This document shows, one piece after another, positions 22,048 to 34,100 of a stretch of 64,000 nt of DNA; positions within the stretch are counted from its first letter, which is position 1, and each line of letters starts with the position of its first letter. Where the stretch lies: positions 1,054,001 through 1,118,000 of the forward strand of contig JAPDOI010000209.1 of the NCBI GenBank assembly GCA_029168955.1, read 5' to 3'. This stretch comes from Aplectana chamaeleonis (lineage: Eukaryota; Nematoda; Chromadorea; Rhabditida; Cosmocercidae). The notes below the pieces were generated by a model that was not told the DNA's origin, made no database searches, and was given only the letters and a program-made list of their open reading frames with translations. Position numbers and translations under genes: made by a program.

Positions 22048-23358
22048 CTACCACTTATCGAAATTTTCTTCCACCGGCCACTGCAGCTGAGCGTGCACGT
22101 CCAAAGAAGCTGCTAAAAACCGGGGGGAGGTATCTCAGATGGGGGATTTCCAGATTTTTTTCAGGAGAATTTTTCATAGGTTTCTTAATTTTTGCGGTTT
22201 TGAAGAACCTTTGAAATTCCCCGCCCCTTTCGTATCCTCACAATACAATATTTTTTGGCAGCCTTAAGAACAATCAGAAATTTCAGTGGAATGGGTAACT
22301 ACTAACGTCCGTCACGGCCCTGGAATCCATCACTGACTCTAGACGCGGCTTCTTCGCACGATGCTGAAATAGATGTTGAAGATATAAAATAAAAGAGCAA
22401 CGGATGTTGCCACGCGCTAGTGAATATAAAAAAAGCCTACATCGGCAGGAAGCCATTTCAGTTTGCCATCGACGATCCTGTGCTTGAACGAACGAAGGAA
22501 CACCTTGCCTGGAAATTTTCACAACACGATACAGTCCGAGCAACAGTCGAGATGATTCCAAGTTTAAGTAACTAACAGCGCCTTTTCCGGAGCTCTAAAG
22601 GCGTGTGATCTCCACCACATGCATTCGTCGGCTGACTGCCTCAGGGTCCCCAAGTGCTGCTCGTTGGATCTTCAAGATACACAAAGAAGCTGAAAAAGAT
22701 AGTATGAGCGTAAATCTTAATGCAAGTGAAAGATTTGGTTTATACGCTACCCTGTATTTGGGAGTTACGGTCCCCAAACGCTGTTCAGCTCGTCTTGGCC
22801 AAACCCGGGCGTGTCACGGACAAAATCTAAAAAAGTGAAGGCATCAGAAGGGAACTGAAATTTAAATTGTGAAAGGTGGCCATTAAAATTTACCAGTCGT
22901 GACGTTTTCTACATCCTCTGATGGACTTTTCAGTTTTGTCCGCCCTCTTGAGTGGTTCAAACGCGCAGCATGTTTTAGGATTTTGTCCCGAGGATAGGTG
23001 AGCTAGAATGATGATCACTGAGGTAGCATTTGGGGAAAGCTCTTCAGCAGTGTTTTACGGGAATTCACACAGAACAGGGAACACACCTTTGAAAATAAGG
23101 AGAAAAACACGCCAATCTTTGGAGGGTGTTGTCGTTCGGCCGACAATACACAAATTTGAAGTTTCTTGAAAAAAAAGCTGAATAGGAGTCAATCAAATCA
23201 CTCGAAACGAACGTCGATGAAGTCACTTACCTCTCGGAACGGGACGTTTCCCTCTACATTGCCAGAACTCGCATCGATGTCAATTGTCAACAAGCTTGGA
23301 AGAAGGCGCGTTAGCTCGAGTGGTAGTCTTCACTTACGTCACGGTCACTCCATCAGAT
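22048..23358 (-). CDS. Multi-exon gene, C-terminal part, unknown family
   Basis: Phase-consistent minus-strand exons: 23338-23358 (weak acceptor), 23231-23294 (donor GTAAGT), 22769-22854 (acceptor AAATTTCAG), 22441-22508, 22307-22363 and 22048-22112, ending TAG at 22048-22050. The reading includes TLLTIDIDASSGNVEGNV, FPSDAFTFLDFVRDTPGFG, QDELNSVWGP, VQAQDRRWQTEMASCR and a last exon LDVHAQLQWPVEENFDKW. An additional exon at 22641-22689, with an excellent CTTTTTCAG acceptor, also fits the phase after 22769 and would end the protein early as FFVYLEDPTSSTWGP; it may be an alternative terminal exon. Composition is soluble and acidic-neutral; no domain recognised. The 5' part lies above 23360, where an RTE fragment and AT-rich repeats intervene. 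Confidence 0.55.
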
Positions 23359-23659
23359 CTAGCGTTTTATAGGGCCTCTCTAATGTTATCCTGTAAGCTT
23401 CAAGTTTTCGTCTGTTTTACGTTTAGTGAAAATAGACGAATTTGGGATGAAAATTCAGGAATCACGATGGTACTTGTGTGATTCGTTATGAAATTGGAAA
23501 ATAAGGTTCAAAATGAACAAATTCGTGTTCAGATTTTTATGTGACTGGTCAAAAATGAACGAATCTGGGTTAAAATTCGGCTAATTTCCTTTTGAAGTTG
23601 ACGATAAAATTTGGAAATTAGGAATTTGTCCGAAGATAAACTACATACCAGCTTTGAAA

Positions 23660-24611
23660 TGTTTTTTTTTGAAACTCTTCTTCTTCAGCGTTTGTCCCGC
23701 ATTGTAGCAGGGTCCGCTTTTCTCGAACGTTGCCGCCATATGACCTTGTCATTCGCGTTGTCAGGATGGAGGCCTGCAATTTTCATATCGTTGTGCAAAA
23801 CATCCAGCCATCTCTGCTTAGGTCGTCCTCTTGGTCGCTGGCCCGTCACTTGGAGCTGCATAACAGCTTTCGCTATCGAGTGTTCTCCAGCTCGCAGAAC
23901 GTGCCCATACCATCTTAGGCGATTCTCGCGAAGTTTGTCCGAAATGGGCGCTACACCGAATCGTTCACGCACATCTTCATTCCGAACTCGGTCCAATCGG
24001 GTCAATCCACCACCCACCTGAGCATCTTCGTTTCCATCACGCCTAGCCGTCGTTCTGCTTCCTTGGTCATTGGATAACACTCTGTGCCATACAGTGCGAC
24101 GGGCCTCACAACCGAACGATAAATCTTTGACTTGAGCCTGTCGCAAACCTTTTTATCACAGAGCACTCCACTCGCGGTACGCCACTTCAACCAAGCAGCT
24201 TTGATGCGTGCGTCGACTTGAGCCGTCAGCGTCCCATCATCGCAATGCGTTGATCCAAGATATCGAAACGTATGCGCTTCTGGCAAGACTGTGTTGTCGA
24301 CTTGGATGGATGCGTCACAACTCGCATTTGTCATGTATTCGGTTTTCTTTTTATTGAGTCGTAATCCGAATGCTGCCAGTCTGTCGTGCCAAGCTTGAAC
24401 TTGTGCTTGGAGATTTCCTTTGCTGTCTGAGGCGAGCATCACGTCGTCAGCATACAACAGGGTCCAAGGTGCTGAACTCTGCAAATCTCGCGTGATGACA
24501 TCCATGACGATGATGAAGAGCAGCGGGGAGAGGGCGGAGCCTTGATGAACTCCAACAGTGATTCGAAAAGGCCTTGATGTTCCTGCCGCGGTGTTGTTGA
24601 AACCGTGGCAG
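23660..24611 (-). pseudogene. 5'-truncated RTE-type reverse transcriptase
   Basis: The minus strand encodes the C-terminal half of a non-LTR reverse transcriptase: VGVHQGSALSPLLFIIVMD, the catalytic LLYADDVMLAS, the thumb GLRLNKKKTEYM, then TFRYLGSTHCDDG. After a frameshift near 24010 comes the typical RTE C-terminus: RLRWYGHVLRAGE, GRPKQRWLDVLHNDM and a W-R. Palm motifs upstream and the endonuclease are missing. The 3' end stops at a GAAGAAGAA microsatellite around 23680, as RTE elements often do. The 5' end terminates in a perfect 18-bp inverted repeat (24570-24587 and 24607-24624). Inactive remnant. Confidence 0.85.
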
Positions 24612-24624
24612 GAACATCAAGGCC

Positions 24625-25150
24625 ATCAGGTTTTTGTTGAAACTCGACAGTTTTAAATTCCATGCATGACGAATGCGGAATTAGATAGACAACATGGGGT
24701 AAAGTTTGCAAAGCTAGATTACAAAGCGGCTGATTGAAGCTGTAAGTCGACCACAAGGTTTCGGAATGGCGAATATGGAATTCAGGTCAATGAATTTGGA
24801 TTGAAGCAGACGAATCTGGACGATATCTTCCAGTTTCAGCAAGGAATTGGCGTACCCAATTGAAAAATCGGTGAAAAACATCAGCTTTGTGGACTAAACG
24901 CGGACACGGACGGGTTACAAAACGGAAGAGTGAAAATGAAACATAGGATTTTGGATGAAAATCGCCTCCATCAATCCGTTCTCATTGCAGCGCGAATACT
25001 GCATTGGAGCGCAGTTGCGAATCCGAGCGGGTGTTCGATATCATGCCACGCACGCTGCCTATCGCTTTCCATCTCCCGCTCGCATGCAAATGCACCGAAT
25101 GTACTCAAATTCCGAGCGCGAGAAGCGCATTATTTGTGCGAGCAACTGCT
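24625..25150. other. Unassigned stretch with decayed repeats
   Basis: AT-rich sequence with repeated GAATTTGGA / CGAATCTGGA words, also seen at 23420-23640, then a GC-richer part sharing CCGAGCGCGAGAAGCGCATT with the complement of 20600. No supported gene. Confidence 0.3.
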
Positions 25151-25153
25151 GAC

Positions 25154-25219
25154 TGTGCGCGTGTGCGGCGTGTGTGTGCGTGTGTGTGTGTGTGCGTGTG
25201 TGCGTGTGTGCGTGTGTGC
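25154..25219. repeat. GT/GC-rich microsatellite
   Basis: About 65 bases of (GT)n with interspersed GC, TGTGTGCGTGTGTG pattern. Confidence 0.9.
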
Positions 25220-25445
25220 ACAAGGTTCCACCCGCGATTCAATGCATATTGATGTCGAACCGAACGCTTCTGTCTGATGTTATTTGTATCGTTTCTCCAG
25301 AATGTCGCGGTGCAGCTATTAGCTATTTTGAGAGCGAAGCGATTGTTCCTCCATTCGTACAATTGTGTTTTCTCAGAAAGAACCGATCTCCTGCCATGAA
25401 AAATCTATCGTGGCAGCCTCATGACTCCCCCCACCTGTCCAGAGC

Positions 25446-25963
25446 TTGACGCTCAGGCATCGGGGGTTATTCGGCGGGGGAAAGGCTTGCCGTTGCAACG
25501 GCGGGAGCAAAATGGAGGATTCGATTTGTCGGTTGTACCGTAGATATAGACGAATTCAGTACACGGGGACGGTTATTTGGCTGTGGAAAACGGGTTACCA
25601 GTGCAGCCGCGGGAGCGAGTTTTACCGTCAAATATGTGGCACTTTCCGAACTAGAACAGGCTTGTGGTTTCCTACAGCGAGTCACTCTCCCCAACGGCCC
25701 GCAAAGGGATGCTTACCGCCGTGGATCGTGGCGGTGTGATCACCCCTCCTGTGGAGACTCCAACGGGCATGTTCCCTGTTGTGGGATATCCTCGCGTTCT
25801 TTTCTGCGGATTCGGGAACACCAAGGATATTAAAAAACGAAGGACGAGGAACCGATCGGTTGCCCGCGGTGTGAAAACGGTTAAAGGTATCGTTCGCGCC
25901 GAAAACCGATTTCCATTTTTCAAGCTCAATTCCACCAATGGGCCCGGTAGACCACACTGGTAA
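25446..25963 (+). other. Stretch open in several frames, possible coding or element interior
   Basis: After a C-rich acceptor (CACCTGTCCAG at 25440) two plus-strand frames are open for 98 and 128 codons and a third opens at 25664; the minus strand is open as well. The frame starting 25450 gives the most regular protein-like reading (VATAGAKWRIRFVGC, ASFTVKYVALSELEQACGFL) with paired cysteines. A preceding exon-like piece at 25298 begins after TTTCTCCAG. No phase chain distinguishes the frames. It ends at the left arm of the element at 25936. Confidence 0.25.
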
Positions 25964-28332
25964 ACTTTGGCGCGTCAAAAACGTACCGTTGTGAGGTTGG
26001 AAGGGGTTAAAGACGAGGAGTCGCCACTAATTCTCACCAGTCATCTAGCACTTTTTCATAGAATGTTGATGCAACCGTCAAACAACATGAGAAACGCTTA
26101 CGGCATAAACTCTACATGCAGAAAAACGTCGAAAACGACAGTGACGAGGCCTCCAGAAGCAGAAAAACTTCAAAAACGATTTTAGCGCGAAATTCAAATT
26201 CGTATTTACAATCTGTTCCAATTGACTTTGCTCTACAAATAAAGGTTTTTCATGGGACGTTTGGACATTTTCGTTCACTAGAGAGGCCAAGCTACACAAA
26301 AACATGAAAAAAGAACATACGGTTCTCTGCGCGTACGATGCCTTTAAGAAGGAGATGAAGAATTGATTGGATTGCGGCTGAATATCAGTTGCCCCGCAGA
26401 TTACCCTGAGTTGGGGTTAGCTGCGACGCTGTTACGATAGCTTTATTATAAAGTCGAAGGGTAGTTTCTGTAAAAGCACAGTATTAGAAACAGAATGAAA
26501 GTTGATTGTAATGCGAATTTCTCAGAGAGATCAATAAACTTCTATAACACTGTCTACTATCGTTTCAAAAATGGTTTTAGGTCACCATGGGGGACTGGAA
26601 AACAGGCGAGAACTTCGCGGATCTACTAACTGCAAACGCAGGTATATATGGTTTCCGTTTTCATTTTGGTCTGACGCATGGACCAGGCGGCTGGCCGTGC
26701 ATGGTTGGCGGCCTCACTGGAGAATGGGGTTTCGGTTTTCTTGGGGTGATCTACCGCCGCAGCTTTTTTCATTCATCAGATAAAATGATTACGCGAAGTC
26801 TACATATTCAGCGGCACTCTTTCCGATTAAACGATCCACTAAAGCATGGCGCCAAGAAAATCAGCAACTGTTCACGCCGTGAGAGACGCCATAAAAAACT
26901 CAACCTCCAGAAACCCGTCTAACCAAACCAGCTGTAGTTAACGTGGGAACACCTGCTAATTTCATGGCACCATGATCTTGTAGGTCGTTTTATCAGAAAG
27001 TGTACCCACCTTATTATACTCAGTGTACTGCTCCCGGCCGAACTCTCCCTTCACATGTTATTATCCCTCGAAGTTATTTAGTTTGGCTGAGGAAGAAAGC
27101 CCTTTATTTCTCGATTGGGCCTGCTTCACACCGAGATTGTATTCGTTGCAAAGGTAGCAAATCCTGTTAGCGACACATTCAGGTGTCTCGCCGGTCAGCA
27201 ATCCTTGCAGTCGACTGCGCTCAGCGTTTGATGCTGTTAAGAGGAAGTTGGTGGAAAACGAAGAATGGGTTGATGTCGCTGTGGTTCCTATACACTTTGT
27301 CACCCCTGTAACTGATGCACATAAAGGTCAGAATTACACAACTTCTCATAAGTATTTCGTGTCCTGCGTGTTTTCGTTTTTCTTTCATTCCTTGATGTCA
27401 AAATGCCATAGTATCGCATCGGGGGGATTTTTCGGCATGAGTTAGCAATGCATTACATACGTATTGATCGAGCTCGCTACAGCATATCGGCCGACTATGA
27501 TTAGGGCCTCAAAACGATATGAAGAACCTCTTCTGGTATCAAACGCAAGGTATACGCAAGCTACAGGAGGTTTTACTCAATTGATGAGCTCAATACAGCG
27601 ATCCTCAACATTGAAAGCTATTTTGACTCCTGAGTCCTTTGTAACTCAAAGACCCCGGATTTGATAGATTTATTTTCCCGCCCACCTAACAATATTGCAA
27701 TTGAGGCATTTTCTAAGGAGAACCATAGGGTTACCCACAGAAAGCCCATACTTAGTAAATGATTCTGGCGAACCTCTCGCCACTCTATAAACGTAACGCG
27801 ACGGCACATTCTTGCACTAAACGCAGAAGTGCACACTCATTCCATAGGTTCTTTCTTCGCCTTCAGTTATTTATTCGACCCCCTAATCTATGTACTCGTT
27901 GCTTGGTGGCATCGTACTCGCAGAAATCCGTTTATGATTTTTTCATGTTTTTGTGTAGCTTGACCTATCTAGTGAACGCAAATGTCGAAATGGCCCACGG
28001 AAAAACGTCGGTTTGTAAAGGAAAGTCAATCGGAAAACATTGTAAATATGAATTTGAATTTAGTGCCGAAATCGTTTTTGAAATTTCTCTGCATTTGGAG
28101 GCCTGGTCGCTGTCATTTTCGAAGTCTTTCTGCATGTGGAATTTGGCCGTAACAATTTTTCATGTTTTTGAACGGTCGCATCTACATTCTATGAAAAAGT
28201 GGTAGATGTCTGGTCAGAACTGGTGGCGGATTCTCATCTTCGACCTCTTCTAACCACTGAACCCCACGTTTTTGACGCGCCAAGGCTCACCGGTGTGGTG
28301 TACCGGGCTCATTGATGAAATAGAGACTTCTT
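25936..28332. mobile_element. Old 2.4-kb element with ~375-bp inverted arms
   Basis: The arm at 25936-26310 is inverted at 27946-28332 at roughly three-quarters identity: GGGCCCGGTAGACCACAC, TTGGCGCGTCAAAAACGT, CTTTTTCATAGAATGTTGAT and AAGCTACACAAAAACATGA all have counterparts. The 1.6-kb interior has short coding-like pieces but no complete gene: GDWKTGENFADLLTANAG with good splice signals (26587), a 31-codon ORF starting MAPRKSATVHAVRDAIKN (26846), and opposed readings around 27070-27325. It may be a decayed DNA transposon or a segmental inverted duplication. Confidence 0.5.
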
Positions 28333-28856
28333 TCTTCTTATCCCATAAATTCTACCAAGAATTTGAAAATGGCTTCTACTTAGAGATACGAACAGACACG
28401 TCTGTCCGTTAAGGAAATGGATATTCACCTTAGCTAAAAAAACAATCATGAACCTTTTATACAAAATTGCACGCGCAGTAACAGATTAAACACACATCAT
28501 AGAGAACACATAACATAGAGTTAAAAAACGGAGCAGTAGCCTAAAACATCAGATCACAAAAAGCATTGGCTCAAATCGATTAAAAAAAGGGAATCTTGCT
28601 CAGATTCCACTATGTAGCGATCGCATCGCGATCGACGCGCCGCGCAACACTGCCAGGCGGGGAGCTTGATTGCGATGCAATTGCCATCCGTGGCGGGATC
28701 TTCAGTGTCCTATGCGATCGAATCTGAGGCCTAGTGCATTCTTGCCCGCTAAAAGCGACGTAATATAGCGTCTGTCACTCATATCGACTGAAAATCGAGA
28801 TGGGTGACATGCACTGCCGCTGTCGCGCGTCGCGGAAGCTATGCACTAGACCTTAT

Positions 28857-28997
28857 GGGGTCGTTTATACTTCCGCCGCCGAGCGGTGCGGCACAGTGCA
28901 TTTCTGTAGTATTGATCACGCGGCGCCGCACGATCAATATTATAGGGTTGCACTTCGCCGCGCTGCTCGGCGGCGGAAGTACAAACGACCTCTAAGG
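28857..28997. repeat. GC-rich palindromic element, copy 1
   Basis: Ends GGTCGTTTATACTTCCGCC and inverted copy, with GCCGAGCGGTGCGGCAC against GCCGCGCTGCTCGGCGG. A second copy occupies 47075-47214. About 140 bp; no coding capacity. Confidence 0.75.
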
Positions 28998-29095
28998 GGC
29001 GCGGAGTCGCGCCGTGTCGCGACTTGATCGTTTATGGTCCAAGTAACCTAATCATGCCGCGCCGCGATTGGACACTAAAAAGGCCTAACCCTTGA

Positions 29096-29579
29096 CTTAA
29101 GCCTAGTTTTGACTGCATCGCTGCTGTTTTTCATCGCAGCGATTTTGCACCCGCTGCTGCTGCGATGTAGCAGCGGCAACGGTTCTGTTCATAGTGCATA
29201 GGCCCACGGATGATAGAAGAAATTCAATCAATCAGTGAAATTAATGGCTGATATTCATCGATAACGCGTTTGGACTCGAAAACACTGATCTTGTCATGTG
29301 AAAGGGTCAATGTTCATTAGACGAAACGTATCACTCGCTAGCAATCGCTTCATTGCTGCCATTTTGGCCGCTATAGAGCGATGGTCAGCGATCATTGAGA
29401 ATCGCTCTTCAAGCAGCGATGCAGCAAAACATAGGATTTCGTCGCCGCGACCCAGCGATGTAGGACGTTTGCCACGAAGCGATCACAATCGGAGCGGCTT
29501 TCCATTACTCAAGATGAAAAAGGAACAGTTGTCCCTCGCATGGCCGCAGCGACCACCTGCAGTCAAAACTGGGCTTCAG
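29096..29579. repeat. TIR element, CTTAAGCCTAGTTTTGACTG ends
   Basis: Left end CTTAAGCCTAGTTTTGACTG, right end the complement of CTGAAGCCCAGTTTTGACTG. The interior is rich in CGATGCAGC/GCAGCGAT words. 484 bp, non-coding. Confidence 0.65.
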
Positions 29580-29690
29580 AGAAGGGTTGATTAGGACGCG
29601 GAAACTTACAGCGTTGTTGTCAAAAGGCCAAGTTTCGCAATGGGATGCCTTGAATTATTTTTTTACAGCTCTGTAATTCATGCTTTGACA

Positions 29691-30223
29691 TTAAAGGCAG
29701 TGGTCGCGATCAAATATGCTTGTCTTCTTTTCCTCTCTAAACTCTTTTCTGGGTTTCGAGTAGTCGGACCTAAAAGAAAAAATGGCGAAAAAAAACGCTG
29801 TTAGAGCCATATTTGAAGCCTGAACTTTCTTGTCCTTTGATGGTGGACGAACCCAAACCACATCATCGGCATCGATGATCTTTTATACAAAGAACATCAG
29901 CTGGCTTGAAATTGAATTGCAATCAGTGAACATTGACTAATCTAGTCAAACCTTTGAATGAGTTGCTTTTTTCATATTCAACTGTTTTTATTTGGTAACT
30001 TTGCATTCATTTCTTCCTCTGAATCTCGATGATTTTTGACTGCTCGACATGAGACTGCGATCATTTTGGGCGCCGCTCTACACGTGCGCAAGAAATGGCA
30101 TCTTTGGTCCCTAGAAGTCCGTTTTTCACCGCGCTGCCTTCATAGTTTTTTCGGCTTTTTCGATCTAAGCTGATTTTTGTAATTTTTTTGATAACGTTTT
30201 TCATCGTGACCACTGCCTTTCAA
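29691..30223. repeat. TTAA element, GGCAGTGGTCGCGATCAAA subfamily, copy 1
   Basis: Starts TTAAAGGCAGTGGTCGCGAT and ends TCATCGTGACCACTGCCTTT. Two more complete copies are at 33442-33987 (opposite orientation) and 42074-42630. First link of a three-element chain. Confidence 0.8.
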
Positions 30224-30711
30224 GGCACAGTACACCCTCAGATATGAATTTTGAGATTTTAATGTAAATGTGTAGAAGACCTCTCCTGTATAACACGTGC
30301 CAAATGCGAGATCTCAAACCCTCGAAATAAGCGAGGTATAAGCGACCACCACGGACCCGACCCGCTTCGCTCACCACCACAGGCCCGACCCCCAACTAGA
30401 TTTTTGAACTCGATAGCGGCTCGATGGATGGATGAATTCCAACAAGCCGTCGTTCTTCAGTCCACTGCAGGTCTATCTTTTCATCCTAATTTGCTCTCGT
30501 GCAGCGATTGCGAATGAAGAGAAATACAGGCCTGAGACAACTCGTCCACCGAATATTTGCCCTCAAAATACAGGCATTTCCATGGAGCCATATCTCCGTC
30601 CGTGGGGGGTCTAGGACGATTTCAGAGACACCATTGTGATCAGAGTGTGACCCTCTCCAAAATATGGTCAAACCTTAAATAAATAATTTTCTGGGTGTCC
30701 CGTGTCTTTAA
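30219..30711. repeat. TTAA element, GGCACAGTACACCCTC subfamily, copy 1
   Basis: Left end AAGGCACAGTACACCCTCAG adjoins the preceding element; right end GGGTGTCCCGTGTCTTTAA. The interior matches the copy at 40905-41393 (CAGCGATTGCGAATGAAGA). An open stretch at 30432 that looks like a signal peptide is part of this repeat. Confidence 0.75.
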
Positions 30712-31116
30712 AGGCAGGGTCCGGGCAGAATTCCGATTTTGAGATTTCCCGCTGAATCGGTGCTCCTGCTACAGGTATTCCAAAGGAACATGCTAAAACT
30801 GCATAAAAATTCGATCTTCTTCAAGTTATTCCGGCAACTTCCGTCCACCGCTGTGCCAAAAAAAGTCAGAAAAAAGTGGCCATTGTCCATATTTTAGCTG
30901 TCGTCCACGCATTCTTCAAAACTGCAGTGTAAATATCGGTCATTCCAGCCATGATTAGCATGCTGTAAATACCGTAATCCCCGACTTTGAAGCTGTTTTC
31001 TCCAGAACTGAGGACTCAGAGTTCGTGAAATGTTCAGACGATGTTCAGCTAGGCCAGCCTAATCTATTTAATCCAAATTTCGGTAGTGTCAAAATTTGAC
31101 CGGACCTTGCCTTTAA
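30708..31116. repeat. TTAA element, GGCAGGGTCCGG subfamily
   Basis: Left end TTAAAGGCAGGGTCCGGGC, right end GACCGGACCTTGCCTTTAA, sharing TTAA 30708-30711 with the preceding element. Ends about 50 bp before exon 1 of the large plus-strand gene. Confidence 0.75.
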
Positions 31117-31164
31117 AGAAGAGGTCGTGTGCTATGCCCTCTATGGCCTCATCTGTGATGAAGT

Positions 31165-34100
31165 GTGCCTAATGTGGCGGTGAAAGGCATGCAGCCCCAG
31201 CCACCGACAAAGTTTGGAATCTTGAGCTCTCTGAAAGTATCTCACAATGTTTCTTATCCAGATTGCAATGTGGAGCAAACATTCCGTGACTATTTCTCAA
31301 AGTTGGGAAACCATATGAACATTTTCCTTGACATGGTATCAGTTGAGTCTGAAAAGAAAGTGGGTGATCCTGGCGTGCGTACGCGTATTCCGTCGTGGAA
31401 CGATATTAAACCAGAAGGTATAATTTTGTTCATCATTGTCGATCAATATTAATACATGCGAATAATAAGGGTTCCAGTTGAGTCTGTGAAGGAGAACCCG
31501 GAATTGGATCAGCCCCTGCAACAGTCTTTAACATGGTAAACGACTTCGAGAACTTGTTAAAAAAAGTTGTGGTGCATACAGTTTGACTCAGTCAGCGACC
31601 ATATTCCACTTAGGATTGAAAAGGCGATCACCGGGACTCAAGTAAACAAGATCTATACAACCACAACCACCATAGCAACGACAACCACAAAGACCACATC
31701 GACGCAATCAACGAAGACTCATAGAACAAGGTGAACAGCATTGACTAGCGCTTTAGCGGAACACGAATAGAAGACCCCCCCCCTCCTACAAGGACTTTCT
31801 ATGATACAAGGTTCCCCCTCCTATGATTATTTACTATTATTGGAACCAATATTTCGCGCTGAATACGATGCCTATCTAAAAGTTCAGATTGGCGCACACC
31901 AAAGCAGGTTGTAGGCAAAAGACGTTTTAGTTGCCAACTTTGCCCATTTCGACAATTTTTCCCAATGTAAGCAGCGGTATGGTAGGCTACGATAAGCACA
32001 ACTTCATTTTAAGTCTGCGAATCATCGTTTCGAGCTTATTGACCCTCACTTTCCTTTTCAATAAAAGAGGGAAATAGTCGACGCTTGAGGCTTAAAGGCA
32101 GCATACACGCTCGTAAACGTGATTGAGATAACTACGGAAATAGAATGGTATGGCTCAGATTACAACGCCTACGCATTTTGAAGCGTCAGAAACTACCCAC
32201 AATGCCGCTACAGGAGTAGTACATTTGGCCCCGCCCGTATTTTCACACCCCCTGCATTCGCCGGTTTCCTCCAACGCAAGGTTGCTGGGTCATATTCACC
32301 GTTGGTACTGTTGGTGGATTGCCTAACAAGTGACAACCACACACGTCACTGACAAATACAGGGGGCGTGAAAAAACGGGCGAGGTCGAACTTGCTACTCC
32401 TATAACGGCATTGTGGGTCGTTTTTGACGCTTCAAGATGCATAGACATTATGTTGTAAGCCAAACGATTCGATTCACGTTGCTATCCCAAGCACGTTTAC
32501 GAGCGTGTATGCTGGCTTTAGTGTAGCTGATTTGTTGACATGCACAGTCTGCTCAGAAAAAAAGAACGAGACGCGACCGTTACAAGTGCCTTTCAGGGCA
32601 ACCACAGCCTGCCCAACTTTCCGGAGAGAAAGCATGTTCAGCACGTCTGTTGTTAAAAGTTCTTTATAGCCTCACACCGTCCACCGCCGCCAGTACGACA
32701 AAGACAACAACAGAGAAAGAAACTACAACGGCGAAGAAATCGGGTACTACTGCGATGAAGAGTGCAGCAAATAGAAAAGGCTTTGAAAATGATTTAGATG
32801 ATTGGGATGATTACATGGATGATATCGAACACGGTGTATTTCCAGAGTTACTGGAGACAGAACGATCCGTTGGGTTACCTCTACAATATAAGGGTGGAGG
32901 AGGTGAGCAATACTCAAATTTGTTCCGAGGTAGTTTGAGAATACAAAAACGAAAGGTCTTCCAAAGCTTTCGCACTGTTCGTAAGTCAAGGTTCTAAGTT
33001 TAGTGGAGGCCAAAATTCCTACCAGAAGGGCCAGAAAAGATGAGGAGACCTCTGTGGGAAAACCCTAGCCAAGTGGTGGCTTGATTATTTCACCTAATAA
33101 ACAATAAAGTCGGAACGGGAAATCACTCCCTACCTTCCCAATTTTTAACGAGCTTCTACCAGCTATCAGGCAGGATTGAATTGCTTCATAGGCACACTGT
33201 ATATCTGGCCTTACTTATTGAATTTTTTTCCAGGCACGAATGCCACTACCGAAGACACCGAAGAAAAGTGAGCTTAGAATCATTTGTTGGGCTATTCTCA
33301 TGAAAAGGTAGATCTGGCCATCACAAAAAAGAAAATAAGTAAAAAATTGGAGAAAAAGCGCCCAGGAACAAGTGATCTCTTGGTGTTCGTCCGCCCCCAT
33401 TTAACGAGATTTCTATAAATGCCCGTGTTGTCAACTCTAACTTAAAGACAGTGGTCACGATGAAAAGCGTTATCGAAAAAACTACAAAAATCAGCTTAGA
33501 TATAAAACAGCTCAAAAACTATGAAGGTAGCGCGGTGAAAAACGGGCTAGAATTAGAGTTATTAGGACCCTAAGTTTCCAGTTCGTACACACGTGCACAG
33601 AAAGATCACAGTCTCATGCCAAGCAGACGAAAATCATCGATACTCAGAGGAAGAAATAAATGCAAATTTACCTAATAAAACAGTTGAACAATGAAAGCAA
33701 GCACTTCAACCAATATTTTTGACTAGATGCGTACATAAATCCGAAAACTGATTGATTGAAAATCAATTTAAAGCCAGCTGATGTTCTTGATATTAGAGAT
33801 CATCGATGTTCATGATGTGGGGTGGACTCGTCCACCATCAAAGGACAAGAAAGTTCAGGCTTCGAATTTGGCCCAGAACAGCTATTTTTTTGCGATTTTT
33901 TCTTCTAGGTTCTACTACTCTACACCCAGAAAAGGGTTTAGAGAGGAAAAGAAGACGAGCATATTTGAGCGCGACCACTGCCTTTAAATTCTAAATTAAT
34001 TTCTGAGCTTTTATGAAGACTAGTGACTACTTTAAAGGCACAGTCCAAGCTCTGGGACGAAACCTCAGATTCCCACTTAATTGTGAAGTAGACCCACCCT

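Noticed and set aside
30432..30614. ORF resembling a signal peptide upstream of the large gene
   Set aside because: It is inside a TTAA element and its counterpart occurs at 41140-41290, so it is repeat sequence.
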